43,872 nt of DNA, from contig JBBIQA010000011.1 of assembly GCA_037442565.1 (NCBI GenBank), forward strand, positions 1-43,872, written 5' to 3'. Below the pieces are notes generated by a model. That model saw nothing but the letters and a program-made list of their open reading frames with translations, did not search any database and was not told the origin of the DNA. Source of the DNA: PALSA-911 sp037442565. Lineage in GTDB: Bacteria > Pseudomonadota > Alphaproteobacteria > Acetobacterales > Acetobacteraceae. Numbering within the stretch: the first letter of the stretch is position 1; each line of letters starts with the position of its first letter. The position numbers and the translations under genes were made by a program. Positions 33,137 through 41,851 of the stretch are shown here, piece after piece.

Positions 33137-35084
33137 ACTGCGCGGCGCCCTGCATGGCGAGGTCGTGTGCCGCGGCGGCGGCCGGCTGCCCCGCCGCCGC
33201 CTCGGCGGCCAGGAAGCCCTCGAACACCAGCAGCAGCCACAGGGCGGGGCTGTGGTCCATCGCCCCCGCCTCGTGCTCATCGATCATCCGGGCCAGGGCG
33301 GCGGGGGCGAACAGACCGCAGCCGGCCAGCGTCTCGCCCAGCAGGCGTGCGCGCAGCCGCCCGGCCTGGGCGCGGAACAGCGCGGCCGGGGAACTGGCGA
33401 AGCCCTGTTTCGGACGGTAGAGAATTTCCCGCGGCAGCCGGTCCTCCAGCGCGCGCTTGAGCAGATACTTGCCGGTGCCGTCGCGCAGCTTCAGCGCCGG
33501 CGGCAGCGCCATGCCCCAGGAGACGAACTCGTGGTCGAGCATCGGCGCCCGCGTCTCCAGGGAGTTCGCCATGCTGGCGCGGTCCACCTTGGTCAGGATG
33601 TCGCCGGGCAGCCAGGTCTGCAGATCGACATACTGCGCCTGCAGCAGCGCGTCGTCGCTGTCATGCCCGTCCATCAGCTGCACGAAGCGGTCGGTCGGGT
33701 CATACTCCCCCAGGGCGGACAGCATGGCCGGCGCATACATCGCCCGGCGCCGGGCCCGGCGCACCCGGGTGACGGTCGTGGCATAGCCCATCGCGCTGTC
33801 CAGGCTCAGTTCATCCAGAGTGTACTTGGCGCGGAGCCAACGCGGCGCCCGGTCCAGCTTGGGATACAGCCGCGCCAGGCCACCGATGGCATGCCGGCGC
33901 AGGCCGGCCGGCAGCACCCTGCGCACGCCGTCCACCAGCAGGTGCCAGCGATAGCGCCGATAGCCGGCGAACACCTCGTCGCCGCCGTCGCCCGACAGCG
34001 CCACTGTGGCGTAGCGGCGCGCCAGCGCGCACACGGTGAAGGTCGGCACCGAGGAAATGTCGCCGAACGGCTCGCCGAAGATGCGCCCCTGCAGCCCGGC
34101 TGCGTCGATCATGTCCACCGCCGAGGCCCGCTCATTGTGCTGCACGGTGGCGTAGCGCCCGGCCACCATGGCGGCATAGGGCGTCTCGTCCTCCGCGCCG
34201 TCGAAGCCGATGGTGAAGGTGTCGAGCGGCGCCTGGCGCAACCCGGCCGCCAGTGCCACCACCGCCGAGGAATCCACCCCGCCGGAGAGAAAGGCGCCGA
34301 GCGGCACGTCGGCGACCATGCGCCTGGCGGTGCAGGCGGTCAGCCGCTCGATCAGCCCGGCCATCGCCGTCGCCTCGTCGCACGGCTCGCTGTGGCGTGG
34401 CGCGTCCCAGTAGCGCCGAGGCGCCGGGATGGAGCCGCCACGCTCGATCAGCAGGTAATGCGCCGCCGGCAACTGCCAGACGCCGGAATAGATGGTCTTC
34501 GGCTCCGGCACATAGCCGAGGGCGAAGAAATCATCGACCGCGACCGGGTCGATCCGCCGGCGCAGCGTCGGCGCGCAGGCGAGCGCCGCCATTTCCGATC
34601 CGAACAGCAGCCGTTCGGCGCTGTCGGTCGCGTAATAGATCGGCTTCTTGCCAAGCCGGTCGCGCGCCAGGAACAGGCAGCCGCGATTGCGGTCCCACAG
34701 CGCGAAGGCGAACATGCCGTTGAGCTCGGCAAGGCAGTCGGGCCCCCAGCTTTCCCAGGCGTGGATGATGGTTTCCGTATCGGAGTGGTCACTGCGGAAC
34801 ACGTGGCCGAGCGCCTCGAGGCGCGGGCGGAGCGCGGCGAAATTGTAGATCTCGCCGTTGAAGACGATGACGACCGAGCCGTCCTCGTTGAACATAGGCT
34901 GGTGGCCGCCGGCGACATCGATGACCGCCAGCCGGCGATGGCCAAGACCGATCCCCGGCTCGACGTGAAAGCCGTCACCGTCCGGCCCGCGATGTGCCAG
35001 CGCCGTGGTCATGCGGCGCAGCAGCGGCGCATCGATCTCCGGGCCGTGCCCGTTCGGATGGAATATGCCAGCCAGGCCGCACAT
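33135..35084 (-). CDS. XrtA-system asparagine-synthetase-like amidotransferase, 649 aa
   Basis: Glutamine-dependent amidotransferase of the AsnB fold, matching the exosortase A-associated amidotransferase 1 type (TIGR03108-like). Cys2 is the glutaminase nucleophile (MCGLAGIFHPNG); RLAVIDVAGGHQP, FNGEIYNF (75-82) and SDTETIIH complete the N-terminal domain. The synthetase domain has the ATP pyrophosphatase loop SGGVDSS (267-273), the LSGDGGDEVFAGYRRY block and KVDRASMANSLETRAPMLD. The ATG has AAGGAA at 6-nt spacing. It probably amidates a uronic-acid sugar or peptide part of the polymer rather than making free asparagine. It is followed on the same strand by nothing closer than the convergent CoA-transferase genes. 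Confidence 0.92.
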   Translation of the reverse strand: MCGLAGIFHPNGHGPEIDAPLLRRMTTALAHRGPDGDGFHVEPGIGLGHRRLAVIDVAGGHQPMFNEDGSVVIVFNGEIYNFAALRPRLEALGHVFRSDHSDTETIIHAWESWGPDCLAELNGMFAFALWDRNRGCLFLARDRLGKKPIYYATDSAERLLFGSEMAALACAPTLRRRIDPVAVDDFFALGYVPEPKTIYSGVWQLPAAHYLLIERGGSIPAPRRYWDAPRHSEPCDEATAMAGLIERLTACTARRMVADVPLGAFLSGGVDSSAVVALAAGLRQAPLDTFTIGFDGAEDETPYAAMVAGRYATVQHNERASAVDMIDAAGLQGRIFGEPFGDISSVPTFTVCALARRYATVALSGDGGDEVFAGYRRYRWHLLVDGVRRVLPAGLRRHAIGGLARLYPKLDRAPRWLRAKYTLDELSLDSAMGYATTVTRVRRARRRAMYAPAMLSALGEYDPTDRFVQLMDGHDSDDALLQAQYVDLQTWLPGDILTKVDRASMANSLETRAPMLDHEFVSWGMALPPALKLRDGTGKYLLKRALEDRLPREILYRPKQGFASSPAALFRAQAGRLRARLLGETLAGCGLFAPAALARMIDEHEAGAMDHSPALWLLLVFEGFLAAEAAAGQPAAAAAHDLAMQGAAQ

Positions 35085-35171
35085 GCCGGGTTCCTTTCAG
35101 AGCGAGTTAAGCCGGGGGGAGCAACGCAAGGGGCGGGCAGGTTCGACGCGGGTCATTCCCTCGCGCCCGGA

Positions 35172-36398
35172 TCAGCGCCGGTGCGCGGCGGCGAGCCGAT
35201 CATACACCGGCCGGCTCGCCCCGACGCAAACCGGCCAGTTGCGTTCGGTTTCGACGAAACGCCGCGCATCCGCGCGCATCGCCGCGTGCCGGTCCGTCGC
35301 CGCCATAGCCGCGATTATGCCATCGGCGATGGCGGCGGGATCGTCCGGGGGAAACAGGAAGCCGGTTTCACGGTCGCGGATCAGTTCGCGATGGCCACCG
35401 ATGTCGGACGCGAGGACGATGTGGCCCTCGGCCATCGCCTCCAGCGGCTTCAGCGGCGTCACCAGTTCGGTCAGCCGCATACTGCGGCGGGGATAAACGA
35501 GGAAATCGATCATTCCGTAGTATTCGCGCACCCGGTCGCGCGGCACCCGGCCGGTGAAGCGCACCGCGTCGCCCAGGCCGAGTTCGGCGGCGTCGCGTTG
35601 CAGCCGCTCGGCCTCCGGCCCGCCGCCGACCAGCAGCAGCAGGACGTTCGGCACGACGGCGCGAATGCGCGGCAGCGCCGCCAGCAGCAGGTCGAGCCCT
35701 TCGTAGTGGTAGAAGGAACCGATGAAGCCGAGCACCTGTCGTCCGGCCAGGCCCAGGCTGTTGATCAACTCCGGGTCACGAGCCGGGGCGGGCTGGAAAT
35801 GGATGGGATCGACCGCGTTCGGCACCACGACCACCCGATCCTCCGGCACCCCGCGCGAGACGATCTCCTCACGCATCGACTGGCACAGCGTCACCACCGC
35901 ATCGGCCCGACGCAGCAGCCAGGTCTCCAGGCCGCGCGTCAGCCGATAGCGCAAATCGCCCTCGCGGGAATGGCCAAGATCGACCGCCGCGTCCTCCCAC
36001 AATGCGCGCACCTCATAGATCAGCGGCAGTCCGGCCCGGCGCGCGGCCCACAGCGCGGGCAGCCCGTTCAGCACCGGCGAATGCGCGTGAATGATGTCGG
36101 GCCGGAATTCATCGATCAGGCCGCGCAGCCGCGCCGAGGTGGCGCGCATTTCCAGCAATTCACGCGCGATTGGTTTCCTGGACAGCCAGGTCGCGGGCAG
36201 GCTCGTGCGGTGGAAATCCCAGCCGTCGATGGTCTCGAACGCCGGCGCGCCCGGATGGTTGCGCGGCGTCGTCAGCTGAATCGTCTCCCAGCCAAAGCCG
36301 CGCTGGGCGCCCAGAATGCCCAGGGTGCGAAACACGTAGCCGCTCTGCAAGGGCAACGAATGGTCGAGCACATGCACGACGCGCAACGAGGAAGCCAC
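35172..36398 (-). CDS. XrtA-system GT4 glycosyltransferase, 408 aa
   Basis: Retaining GT-B glycosyltransferase resembling the TIGR04063-like exosortase A group. The start is GTG at 36398; the family-typical start RVVHVLDHSLPLQSGYVFRT follows after five residues. The N-terminal domain includes IIHAHSPVLNGLPALWAARR. The donor domain has VVVVPNAVDPIHFQPAPARD, VLGFIGSFYHYEGLDLLLAA, LLLVGGGPEAERLQRDAAEL and the acidic DFLVYPRRSMRLTELVTPLKPLEAMAEGH block. It would add a sugar during repeat-unit assembly on the inner face of the membrane. It lies upstream of the amidotransferase gene on the same strand with an 87-nt gap, so the two are probably one transcript. Confidence 0.9.
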   Translation of the reverse strand: MASSLRVVHVLDHSLPLQSGYVFRTLGILGAQRGFGWETIQLTTPRNHPGAPAFETIDGWDFHRTSLPATWLSRKPIARELLEMRATSARLRGLIDEFRPDIIHAHSPVLNGLPALWAARRAGLPLIYEVRALWEDAAVDLGHSREGDLRYRLTRGLETWLLRRADAVVTLCQSMREEIVSRGVPEDRVVVVPNAVDPIHFQPAPARDPELINSLGLAGRQVLGFIGSFYHYEGLDLLLAALPRIRAVVPNVLLLLVGGGPEAERLQRDAAELGLGDAVRFTGRVPRDRVREYYGMIDFLVYPRRSMRLTELVTPLKPLEAMAEGHIVLASDIGGHRELIRDRETGFLFPPDDPAAIADGIIAAMAATDRHAAMRADARRFVETERNWPVCVGASRPVYDRLAAAHRR

Positions 36399-36716
36399 TA
36401 CCGCACGCCCCCCCGCTCACCCGGGGCAAAGTCCGAATTTCGCATTGAAAAAGCCCGAGCCTCTGAATGATGCAGCGCCGTCTATAGCAGAAACGGACAG
36501 GCGCAACACCCGCAAAGCCCGGGTGAGGCGCGACGCGTGAGTGGCGACGCCGTTCATGGTGTCTCCCCCGTGACGGCTTTGCCCAACGATAGCCCCTCCC
36601 CGCTTTCGCGCCACCGATCCGGCGTTTTTGCCGGTGGCTTATGTTCGCGGCGGGATTGCAAGCCGGTGAACGGCGGTCTTTGCTGCGCGGCCAATGAGCC
36701 AAACAGGTCCCGTCCA
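36399..36716. other. Divergent spacer with a 10-bp inverted repeat
   Basis: About 318 bp between the minus-strand glycosyltransferase and the plus-strand MFS gene. CTCACCCGGG (36416-36425) and CCCGGGTGAG (36518-36527) form a perfect inverted pair 92 bp apart. The frame of the MFS gene stays open through part of this region but is not protein-like. No RNA gene or clear promoter was recognised. Confidence 0.45.
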
Positions 36717-38219
36717 ATGAATTCCGAGCCGGCGCCGTTCCGCCCCCAGGAAAGCGAATACGCGTCTCGCCGGGAGCTGTTCTGGGCGGTGTTTCCCCCG
36801 ATCATGCTGCCGATCTTCCTGGCCGTGGCGGACGGTTCCACCGTCAGCACCGCGCTGCCGGCGATCGCGCGCTCGCTGGGGGAAGTGGACCGGGTGGTCT
36901 GGGTGGTGGTTTCGTACCTGGTCGCCAACACCATCGCCGCCCCGGTGTATGGCCGGCTGGCCGACATCTACGGCCGGCGGACGCTGATGCTGGTCGCCCT
37001 GCTGACCTATATGTGCGGCTCGGTCGGCTGTGCCTCGGCGCCGAGCATGACGGTGCTGACCCTGTTCCGCTGCCTGCAGGGCCTGGGCGGCGGCGGGTTG
37101 ATGACGCTGTCCCAGGCGCTGATCGGCGAAAGCGTCCCCGCCCGCGAACGCGGGCACTTCCAGGGCCATCTGGCGACGATGATCGTGCTGGGCAGCACGG
37201 TCGGCCCGGTGGCCGGCGGCTTCCTGACGCAATGGTTCGGCTGGCGCTCGATCTTCCTGGTCACCCTGCCGCTGACGCTGCTGGCGATGGTGCTGGTGCT
37301 GCGGCTGCCCAGACGGGCGGGCGCGGGCGGACGGATCGCCTTCGACGGGCTGGGCCTGATCCTGCTGGCCGGCTTCGTGACGCCGCTGCTGGTGGCGATG
37401 GAGCAGATCAAGCAACTGAACCCGGAGGCGATGGGGATCATCCTCGCCCTCGTGTCACTGTCGGTCGCGGCGCTGGTGGCGCTGATCTGGCAGGAGAAGC
37501 GCGCCGCCGCGCCGCTGCTGCCGATCGGGCTGCTGAAACTGCCGGCGATCTGGCGATCGAACGCGATGTCCGGTTTCGCCGGCGCATCCTTGACCGCCCA
37601 GATGACGTTCCTGCCGCTGTATCTGCAGGTGGTGGATGGCGCCTCGCCGTCCGAGATCGGGTTTCTGCTGCTGCCGTTCACCGTGGGCGTCGGCGCGGGC
37701 TCGATGATGACCGGGCGGATGATTTCCATGACCGGGCGGACGGCGATCTTTCCCTCGATCGGCCTGATGGTGACGGCGGGCACGCTGTTCGCGCTGGCGT
37801 TCTTCGCGCGCGACCTCAGCCGCGTGCAGCTGCCGCTGGTAATGATCTTCGGCGCGTTCTGCCAGGGCTCGGCGATGCCGGTGGCGCAGCTGACGGTGCA
37901 GCACGTGGCCGGGCCGCGCCAGCTCGGCGCTGCCGCCGGCGCGGTGCAGCTCGCGCGCTCGCTGGGATCGGCGCTCGGCGTGGCACTGGTCGGCGCGGTG
38001 CTGTTCACCGTGCTGGGGCTTTCCGGCACCGACACCGCCGCGTTGTTCTTCAAGATGGTGCAGGTTGGCCCCGGGGTGATGGACACGCTGAGTGCGACGC
38101 ACCGGGCGGTGGTGCAGAACGAGGTCGCCTCGGCCTTCCGCGCGGTGTTCCTGACCATCGGGTCGTTTTCGGTGTGCATCGTGCTGTTGGCGTGGACTTT
38201 GCCGATCCGGCGGCTTTAG
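36717..38219 (+). CDS. MFS drug-exporter-type permease (DHA2, EmrB/QacA-like), 500 aa
   Basis: Inner-membrane proton-driven exporter with about fourteen membrane segments. I start at ATG 36717 (MNSEPAPFRPQES); the preceding 60 codons of open frame look non-coding. Motif evidence: FLAVADGSTVSTALPAIARS (motif D1-like) in helix 1, PVYGRLADIYGRRTLML (motif A, GxLaDrxGrr), RCLQGLGGGGLMTLSQAL and GPVAGGFLTQWFGWRSIFLV (motif C, GPxxGG). The family exports drugs, dyes or small amphiphiles. Nothing suggests it is the polysaccharide flippase, which normally belongs to the MOP superfamily. It is the first gene of the plus-strand block on the right flank. Confidence 0.9.
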   Translation: MNSEPAPFRPQESEYASRRELFWAVFPPIMLPIFLAVADGSTVSTALPAIARSLGEVDRVVWVVVSYLVANTIAAPVYGRLADIYGRRTLMLVALLTYMCGSVGCASAPSMTVLTLFRCLQGLGGGGLMTLSQALIGESVPARERGHFQGHLATMIVLGSTVGPVAGGFLTQWFGWRSIFLVTLPLTLLAMVLVLRLPRRAGAGGRIAFDGLGLILLAGFVTPLLVAMEQIKQLNPEAMGIILALVSLSVAALVALIWQEKRAAAPLLPIGLLKLPAIWRSNAMSGFAGASLTAQMTFLPLYLQVVDGASPSEIGFLLLPFTVGVGAGSMMTGRMISMTGRTAIFPSIGLMVTAGTLFALAFFARDLSRVQLPLVMIFGAFCQGSAMPVAQLTVQHVAGPRQLGAAAGAVQLARSLGSALGVALVGAVLFTVLGLSGTDTAALFFKMVQVGPGVMDTLSATHRAVVQNEVASAFRAVFLTIGSFSVCIVLLAWTLPIRRL

Positions 38220-38253
38220 GCTGCGCCCTGCGAACCGGCATAGGGGGCAAGCG

Positions 38254-39255
38254 ATGGAAATCCAGGCTTTCGGCTATCTCGGGATCGGCACCGCCAGGGT
38301 GGATGACTGGACCGGCTTCGCGACCGGCTGGCTCGGCATGCAGCCGGCGGATCGCGGCGGCGGGATGCGTGCGTTTCGCATGGACGACCGAAAGCAGCGG
38401 CTGTTCATCGACGCCGCCCTGGCGGAAGGCGAGCGCCTGTTCGGCTGGGAAGTGGCGGACGCGGCGGCGCTGGATGCCCTGGGCGCGCGGCTGGAACGCG
38501 CGGGAGTGGCGGTGCGCCGGGAGCCCGGCGCCCTGGCCGGCCAGCGCTGCGTCGGCGGATTGATTTCGTTCCAGGATCCTGCCGGCAACCGGCTGGAGGC
38601 GTTCCATGGCGCGCAGATCGCCGATGCTGCTTTCCAGCCCGGCCGGAACATTTCCGGCTTTCGCACCGGGCCGCAGGGCATGGGGCATACCTTGATCACA
38701 GTGCCGCGGATCGAGACGGCGCTGGCCTTCTATCGCGACCTCCTCGGCTTCCGGATCAGCGACTTCATCCGCACGCCGGTCTCGGCGTATTTCCTGCACA
38801 TCAATGCCAGGCACCACAGCCTGGCCCTGGTGGAAGCGCCGCACAGCGTGCTGCATCATCTGCTGGTGGAGTATTTCTCGTTCGACGATGTCGGCCAGGG
38901 CTACGACATCGCCCAGGCGGAGGAAAAGCGGATCGCGGTGAAGCTGGGCCGGCATCCGAACGATCTGATGCTGTCCTATTACCTCCGCACGCCGTCCGAC
39001 ATGCTGGTGGAATGCGGCTGGGGCGGACGCGAGGTGGACGACGCGACCTGGCAGCCGCACGAGATGACCACCGTGGGCAGCTTCTGGGGCCACCAGGGGC
39101 TGTTCGACACGCTGGGCGATGGCCCGCCGCCGGACATGCCGCCGCCTCCGCCGGTGGAAACCCGGCGGGCGCCGTTGCAGGTGATCGAGGGGAACTACCA
39201 GCGCATGAGCGGGGTTTGTCCGTGGTGGGACGCCGCGAAGGCCGCGGGGGCGTAG
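38254..39255 (+). CDS. Type I extradiol dioxygenase-like VOC protein, 333 aa
   Basis: Two-module vicinal-oxygen-chelate protein similar to 2,3-dihydroxybiphenyl 1,2-dioxygenases (BphC-like), which cut catechol rings next to the hydroxyls with Fe(II). The N-terminal half is the non-catalytic module (FGYLGIGTARVDDWTGFATG). The C-terminal half has candidate metal ligands His in GMGHTLITVP (around 147-150), His in ARHHSLALVE (around 189-191) and Glu in MLVECGWGG (around 249-251). GGGGGCAAGCG precedes the ATG. It ends with a Pro-rich segment and a C-terminal tail longer than the catalytic core. The substrate is unknown; the nearby redox enzymes fit an aromatic-degradation setting. Confidence 0.87.
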   Translation: MEIQAFGYLGIGTARVDDWTGFATGWLGMQPADRGGGMRAFRMDDRKQRLFIDAALAEGERLFGWEVADAAALDALGARLERAGVAVRREPGALAGQRCVGGLISFQDPAGNRLEAFHGAQIADAAFQPGRNISGFRTGPQGMGHTLITVPRIETALAFYRDLLGFRISDFIRTPVSAYFLHINARHHSLALVEAPHSVLHHLLVEYFSFDDVGQGYDIAQAEEKRIAVKLGRHPNDLMLSYYLRTPSDMLVECGWGGREVDDATWQPHEMTTVGSFWGHQGLFDTLGDGPPPDMPPPPPVETRRAPLQVIEGNYQRMSGVCPWWDAAKAAGA

Positions 39256-39270
39256 AACGCAAAACCGCCC

Positions 39271-39284
39271 TTGACCCAGGTCAA
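39271..39284. promoter_or_regulatory. FNR/FixK-type box
   Basis: TTGACCCAGGTCAA is a perfect inverted repeat of the form TTGAC-N4-GTCAA, matching the CRP/FNR superfamily consensus seen in oxygen- or nitric-oxide-responsive promoters. It lies 67 bp upstream of the Spy-like gene, a fitting activator position. Confidence 0.55.
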
Positions 39285-39351
39285 TGCGCCGCCGCGCGGA
39301 CCGGCGCACATACTCGCCTTTCCGTTTTTCCCACGATGCAAGGGGGCGATG

Positions 39352-39903
39352 ATGACGCGAACGATTGGACGGCGAATTGTGGTCGGCGTGACATTCCTGG
39401 GCCTGGCCGGCCTGGCTGGTTTGGCCGCAGCGCAACCGATGGGCGGGTCCGGCCCGATGGGGAGACCTGGCCTCGGCCCGATGGGTGGCGCCGGCGGCGG
39501 TCCCGGCAGGGGCATGATGGGCGGCGGCATGATGGGCGGCGCATGGAATACCGGCAGCTACCTCGACTCGGTGAAGACCGAGCTTGGCATCACCGCCGAA
39601 CAGGAACCTGCCTGGAAGGCGTATGCCGACACCGTGTCGGGCGTTGGCGAGCAGATGCAGGGCCTGCACCAGACCATGTTCGACGCGATGGGCACGGCGT
39701 CCTGGCAGGAACGGCGGGACATGATGAACACCATGTTCCAGGCGCGTCAGCAGGCCTTCGACAGCGTGCACGAAGCGGCCGGCAAGCTGGAGACCGCGCT
39801 CACCCCGGCGCAGAAGGCAAAGGCGCAGCGGATCCTTCCCGGCCTCGGCTACGGACGGGGGATGATGGGTGGGTACGGCGGCCCGCCCGCTGCTTCCCGC
39901 TGA
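39352..39903 (+). CDS. Spy/CpxP-like (LTXXQ) periplasmic protein, 183 aa
   Basis: Small exported protein. The ATG at 39352 has AGGGGG 5 nt upstream; ATG 39349 is adjacent. Residues 1-28 form a signal peptide (IVVGVTFLGLAGLAGLAAAQ). A Gly/Met-rich segment follows (30-65, GPMGRPGLGPMGGAGG and repeats). Then comes a helical region with SVKTELGITAEQEPAWKAYA, which resembles the LTxxQ motif of the Spy/CpxP family, and a second TPAQKAKAQRILPGLG near the end. Family members bind unfolded proteins or metals in the periplasm and often respond to stress. The Met-rich stretch could bind copper or similar metals. Its promoter carries the FNR-type box. Confidence 0.75.
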   Translation: MTRTIGRRIVVGVTFLGLAGLAGLAAAQPMGGSGPMGRPGLGPMGGAGGGPGRGMMGGGMMGGAWNTGSYLDSVKTELGITAEQEPAWKAYADTVSGVGEQMQGLHQTMFDAMGTASWQERRDMMNTMFQARQQAFDSVHEAAGKLETALTPAQKAKAQRILPGLGYGRGMMGGYGGPPAASR

Positions 39904-40034
39904 CCACCGCCAACCCCGGCTGAGGCGAGCGCCGCGCGCCGCGCCGCGCCTTCACTCGCCTCCCCTCCCGCCCCCGGCTTGATCTGTCCGCGCCGGGCAG
40001 TGATCATGGGCAAAACCCTGGGAGGGCGACGCAC

Positions 40035-40889
40035 ATGAAATTCGGCGCATCGATGTTCTTCACCGACTACTCCATGGCGCCGGGCGAGCTTGCCCAGGCG
40101 CTGGAGGCGCGCGGCTTTGAATCCGTCTGGGCGCCGGAGCACTCGCACATCCCGCTGTCGCGCAAGACCCCGTTCATCGGCGGCGGCGAGTTGCCCAAGC
40201 GCTACTACGACGCCATGGACCCGTTCGTGACGCTGACCGCCGCGGCGATGGCGACCAGGACGATCAACGTCGGCACCGGCGTCTGCCTGGTCACCCAGCG
40301 CGACCCGATCCAGACCGCCAAGCTGGTCGCCTCGATCGACCAGGTCTCCGGCGGCCGGTTCCTGTTCGGCATCGGCAATGGCTGGAACCAGGACGAGATC
40401 GAGGATCACGGCACGGTGTTCGCCACCCGCCACAAGCTGGGCCGCGAGCGGATCGAGGCGATGAAGGAGATCTGGACGAAATCGAAAGCCGAATACCACG
40501 GCGAGTTCGTGAACTTCGACCCGATGATGGCCTGGCCGAAGCCGGTCCAGAAGCCGCATCCGCCGATCCTGGTGGGGGGCGCCTTCCCCTACTCCGCGCG
40601 GCGCGCCATCCGTTACGGCGACGGCTGGATGCCGCAGGTGACCGAGGCCGCGCAGACCGAACTGGCGGATCTGGTGCCGCGCTTCCGCCAGATGGCGTCC
40701 GAGGCCGGGCGCGATCCGGCCAGCGTGCCGATCTCGGTCTGGGGCCGCAAACCGGACATGGACATGATGAAGCGCTACCAGGACCTCCAGGTCGATCGCG
40801 TCGTCACCAGCCTGGACGCCGCCAAGGCGGATGTCATCCTGCCGATACTGGATACCTGGGCGGAACTGATCCACAAGGTGAACGGCTGA
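40035..40889 (+). CDS. Luciferase-like (F420/FMN-dependent) oxidoreductase, copy 1, 284 aa
   Basis: TIM-barrel oxidoreductase of the bacterial luciferase-like superfamily. It starts at ATG 40035 with GGGAGGG about 9 nt upstream. Typical blocks are SVWAPEHSHIPLSRKTPF near residue 30, GTGVCLVTQRDPIQTAKLVA (around 78-97), GGRFLFGIGNGWNQDEIEDH (around 105-124) and PKPVQKPHPPILVGGAFPYS. These resemble F420-dependent LLM-class enzymes. Substrate and whether FMN or F420 is used are unknown. The next gene, 26 nt away, is a close paralogue. Confidence 0.9.
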   Translation: MKFGASMFFTDYSMAPGELAQALEARGFESVWAPEHSHIPLSRKTPFIGGGELPKRYYDAMDPFVTLTAAAMATRTINVGTGVCLVTQRDPIQTAKLVASIDQVSGGRFLFGIGNGWNQDEIEDHGTVFATRHKLGRERIEAMKEIWTKSKAEYHGEFVNFDPMMAWPKPVQKPHPPILVGGAFPYSARRAIRYGDGWMPQVTEAAQTELADLVPRFRQMASEAGRDPASVPISVWGRKPDMDMMKRYQDLQVDRVVTSLDAAKADVILPILDTWAELIHKVNG

Positions 40890-40915
40890 ACATCCAACAA
40901 CGGGGAAACCAGGCC

Positions 40916-41773
40916 ATGCTGAAATTCGGCGTATCCATGTTCTTCACCGACTATTCGATCGGGCCGGGCGAACTGGGCCAGGCGCTGGAGGCGCGCGGCT
41001 TCGAAAGCGTCTGGGCGCCCGAGCACTCGCATATCCCGCTGTCGCGGAAGACCCCCTTCCCCGGCGGCACCGACCTGCCGAAGAAATACTACGACGCGAT
41101 GGACCCGTTCGTGACGCTGACGGCGGCGGCGATGGCGACGAAGAAGCTGATGGTCGGCACCGGGGTATGCCTGGTGGCGCAGCGCGACCCGATCCAGACG
41201 GCCAAGCTGGTGGCCAGCATCGACAACGTCACCGGCGGGCGGTTCCTGTTCGGCATCGGCAATGGCTGGAACCAGGACGAGATGGAGAACCACGGCACCG
41301 AGTTCACCAGCCGCCACAAGCGGGCGCGCGAGAACATCGAGGCGATGAAGGCGATCTGGACGAAATCCAAGGCCGAGTATCACGGCGAGTTCGTCAATTT
41401 CGACCCGATGATGGCCTGGCCGAAACCGGTACGGAAGCCCCATCCGCCGGTGATCGTCGGCGGCGCCTATCCGTATTCCGCCCGCCGGGCCATCCGCTAC
41501 GGCGACGGCTGGATTCCGCAGGCCGGCCGCGGCGGCACCGGCGAGATCGCCGACATGATCCCCGCCTTCCGCCAGCAATGCGCCGAGGCCGGGCGCGATC
41601 CCGCCTCCATCGCCATCACGGTCTGGTTCCCCAAGCACGATCTGGACCTGATGAAACGATACGAGGATCTGGGCGTGGAGCGGGTTGTGTTCAACGTCGA
41701 GTCCGAGCCGGCGGACAAGGCGATGCCGGTGATCGATAAGGTCGCCGAACTGATGCGCAAGGTGAACGGCTGA
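40916..41773 (+). CDS. Luciferase-like (F420/FMN-dependent) oxidoreductase, copy 2, 285 aa
   Basis: Paralogue of the preceding gene with the same length and nearly identical N-terminal two thirds (SMFFTDYS, EHSHIPLSRKTPF, GTGVCLV.QRDPIQTAKLVA, GIGNGWNQDE, KPHPPVIVGGAYPYSARRAI). Divergence is greatest in the last 80 residues, where VWFPKHDLDLMKRYEDLGVE replaces VWGRKPDMDMMKRYQDLQVD. This pattern fits a tandem duplication followed by change in the C-terminal substrate region. The two would be co-transcribed; a different or broader substrate range is possible. Confidence 0.9.
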   Translation: MLKFGVSMFFTDYSIGPGELGQALEARGFESVWAPEHSHIPLSRKTPFPGGTDLPKKYYDAMDPFVTLTAAAMATKKLMVGTGVCLVAQRDPIQTAKLVASIDNVTGGRFLFGIGNGWNQDEMENHGTEFTSRHKRARENIEAMKAIWTKSKAEYHGEFVNFDPMMAWPKPVRKPHPPVIVGGAYPYSARRAIRYGDGWIPQAGRGGTGEIADMIPAFRQQCAEAGRDPASIAITVWFPKHDLDLMKRYEDLGVERVVFNVESEPADKAMPVIDKVAELMRKVNG

Positions 41774-41785
41774 GCGGAAACAGCC

Positions 41786-41825
41786 GCAGGGCGGAGAACC
41801 GGATCGCTCCGCTTATCCGCCCTGC
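41786..41825 (+). other. Intergenic hairpin with 10-bp stem
   Basis: GCAGGGCGGA (41786-41795) and TCCGCCCTGC (41816-41825) pair perfectly with a 20-nt loop, starting 13 nt after the luciferase-like gene stop. It may be an mRNA 3'-end stabiliser or a weak terminator. No T-tract follows. Confidence 0.5.
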
Positions 41826-41851
41826 TGGCGCGATCATTGAAGGAGCACGTC

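Noticed and set aside
33165..36470. A very long plus-strand open frame (about 1100 codons)
   Set aside because: It lies entirely opposite the amidotransferase and GT4 glycosyltransferase genes, which have complete family motifs. The translated sequence is Gln/His/Arg-rich with no recognisable domain, as expected for an antisense frame in GC-rich DNA.
36717..38219. MFS protein as the missing polysaccharide flippase
   Set aside because: Its motifs A and C are those of DHA2 drug exporters; polysaccharide flippases normally belong to the MOP superfamily.
39352..39903. PEP-CTERM substrate among the small exported proteins
   Set aside because: The Spy-like protein ends in a Gly/Met-rich tail without the PEP motif, hydrophobic segment or basic end. 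No other protein in the window has such a tail.
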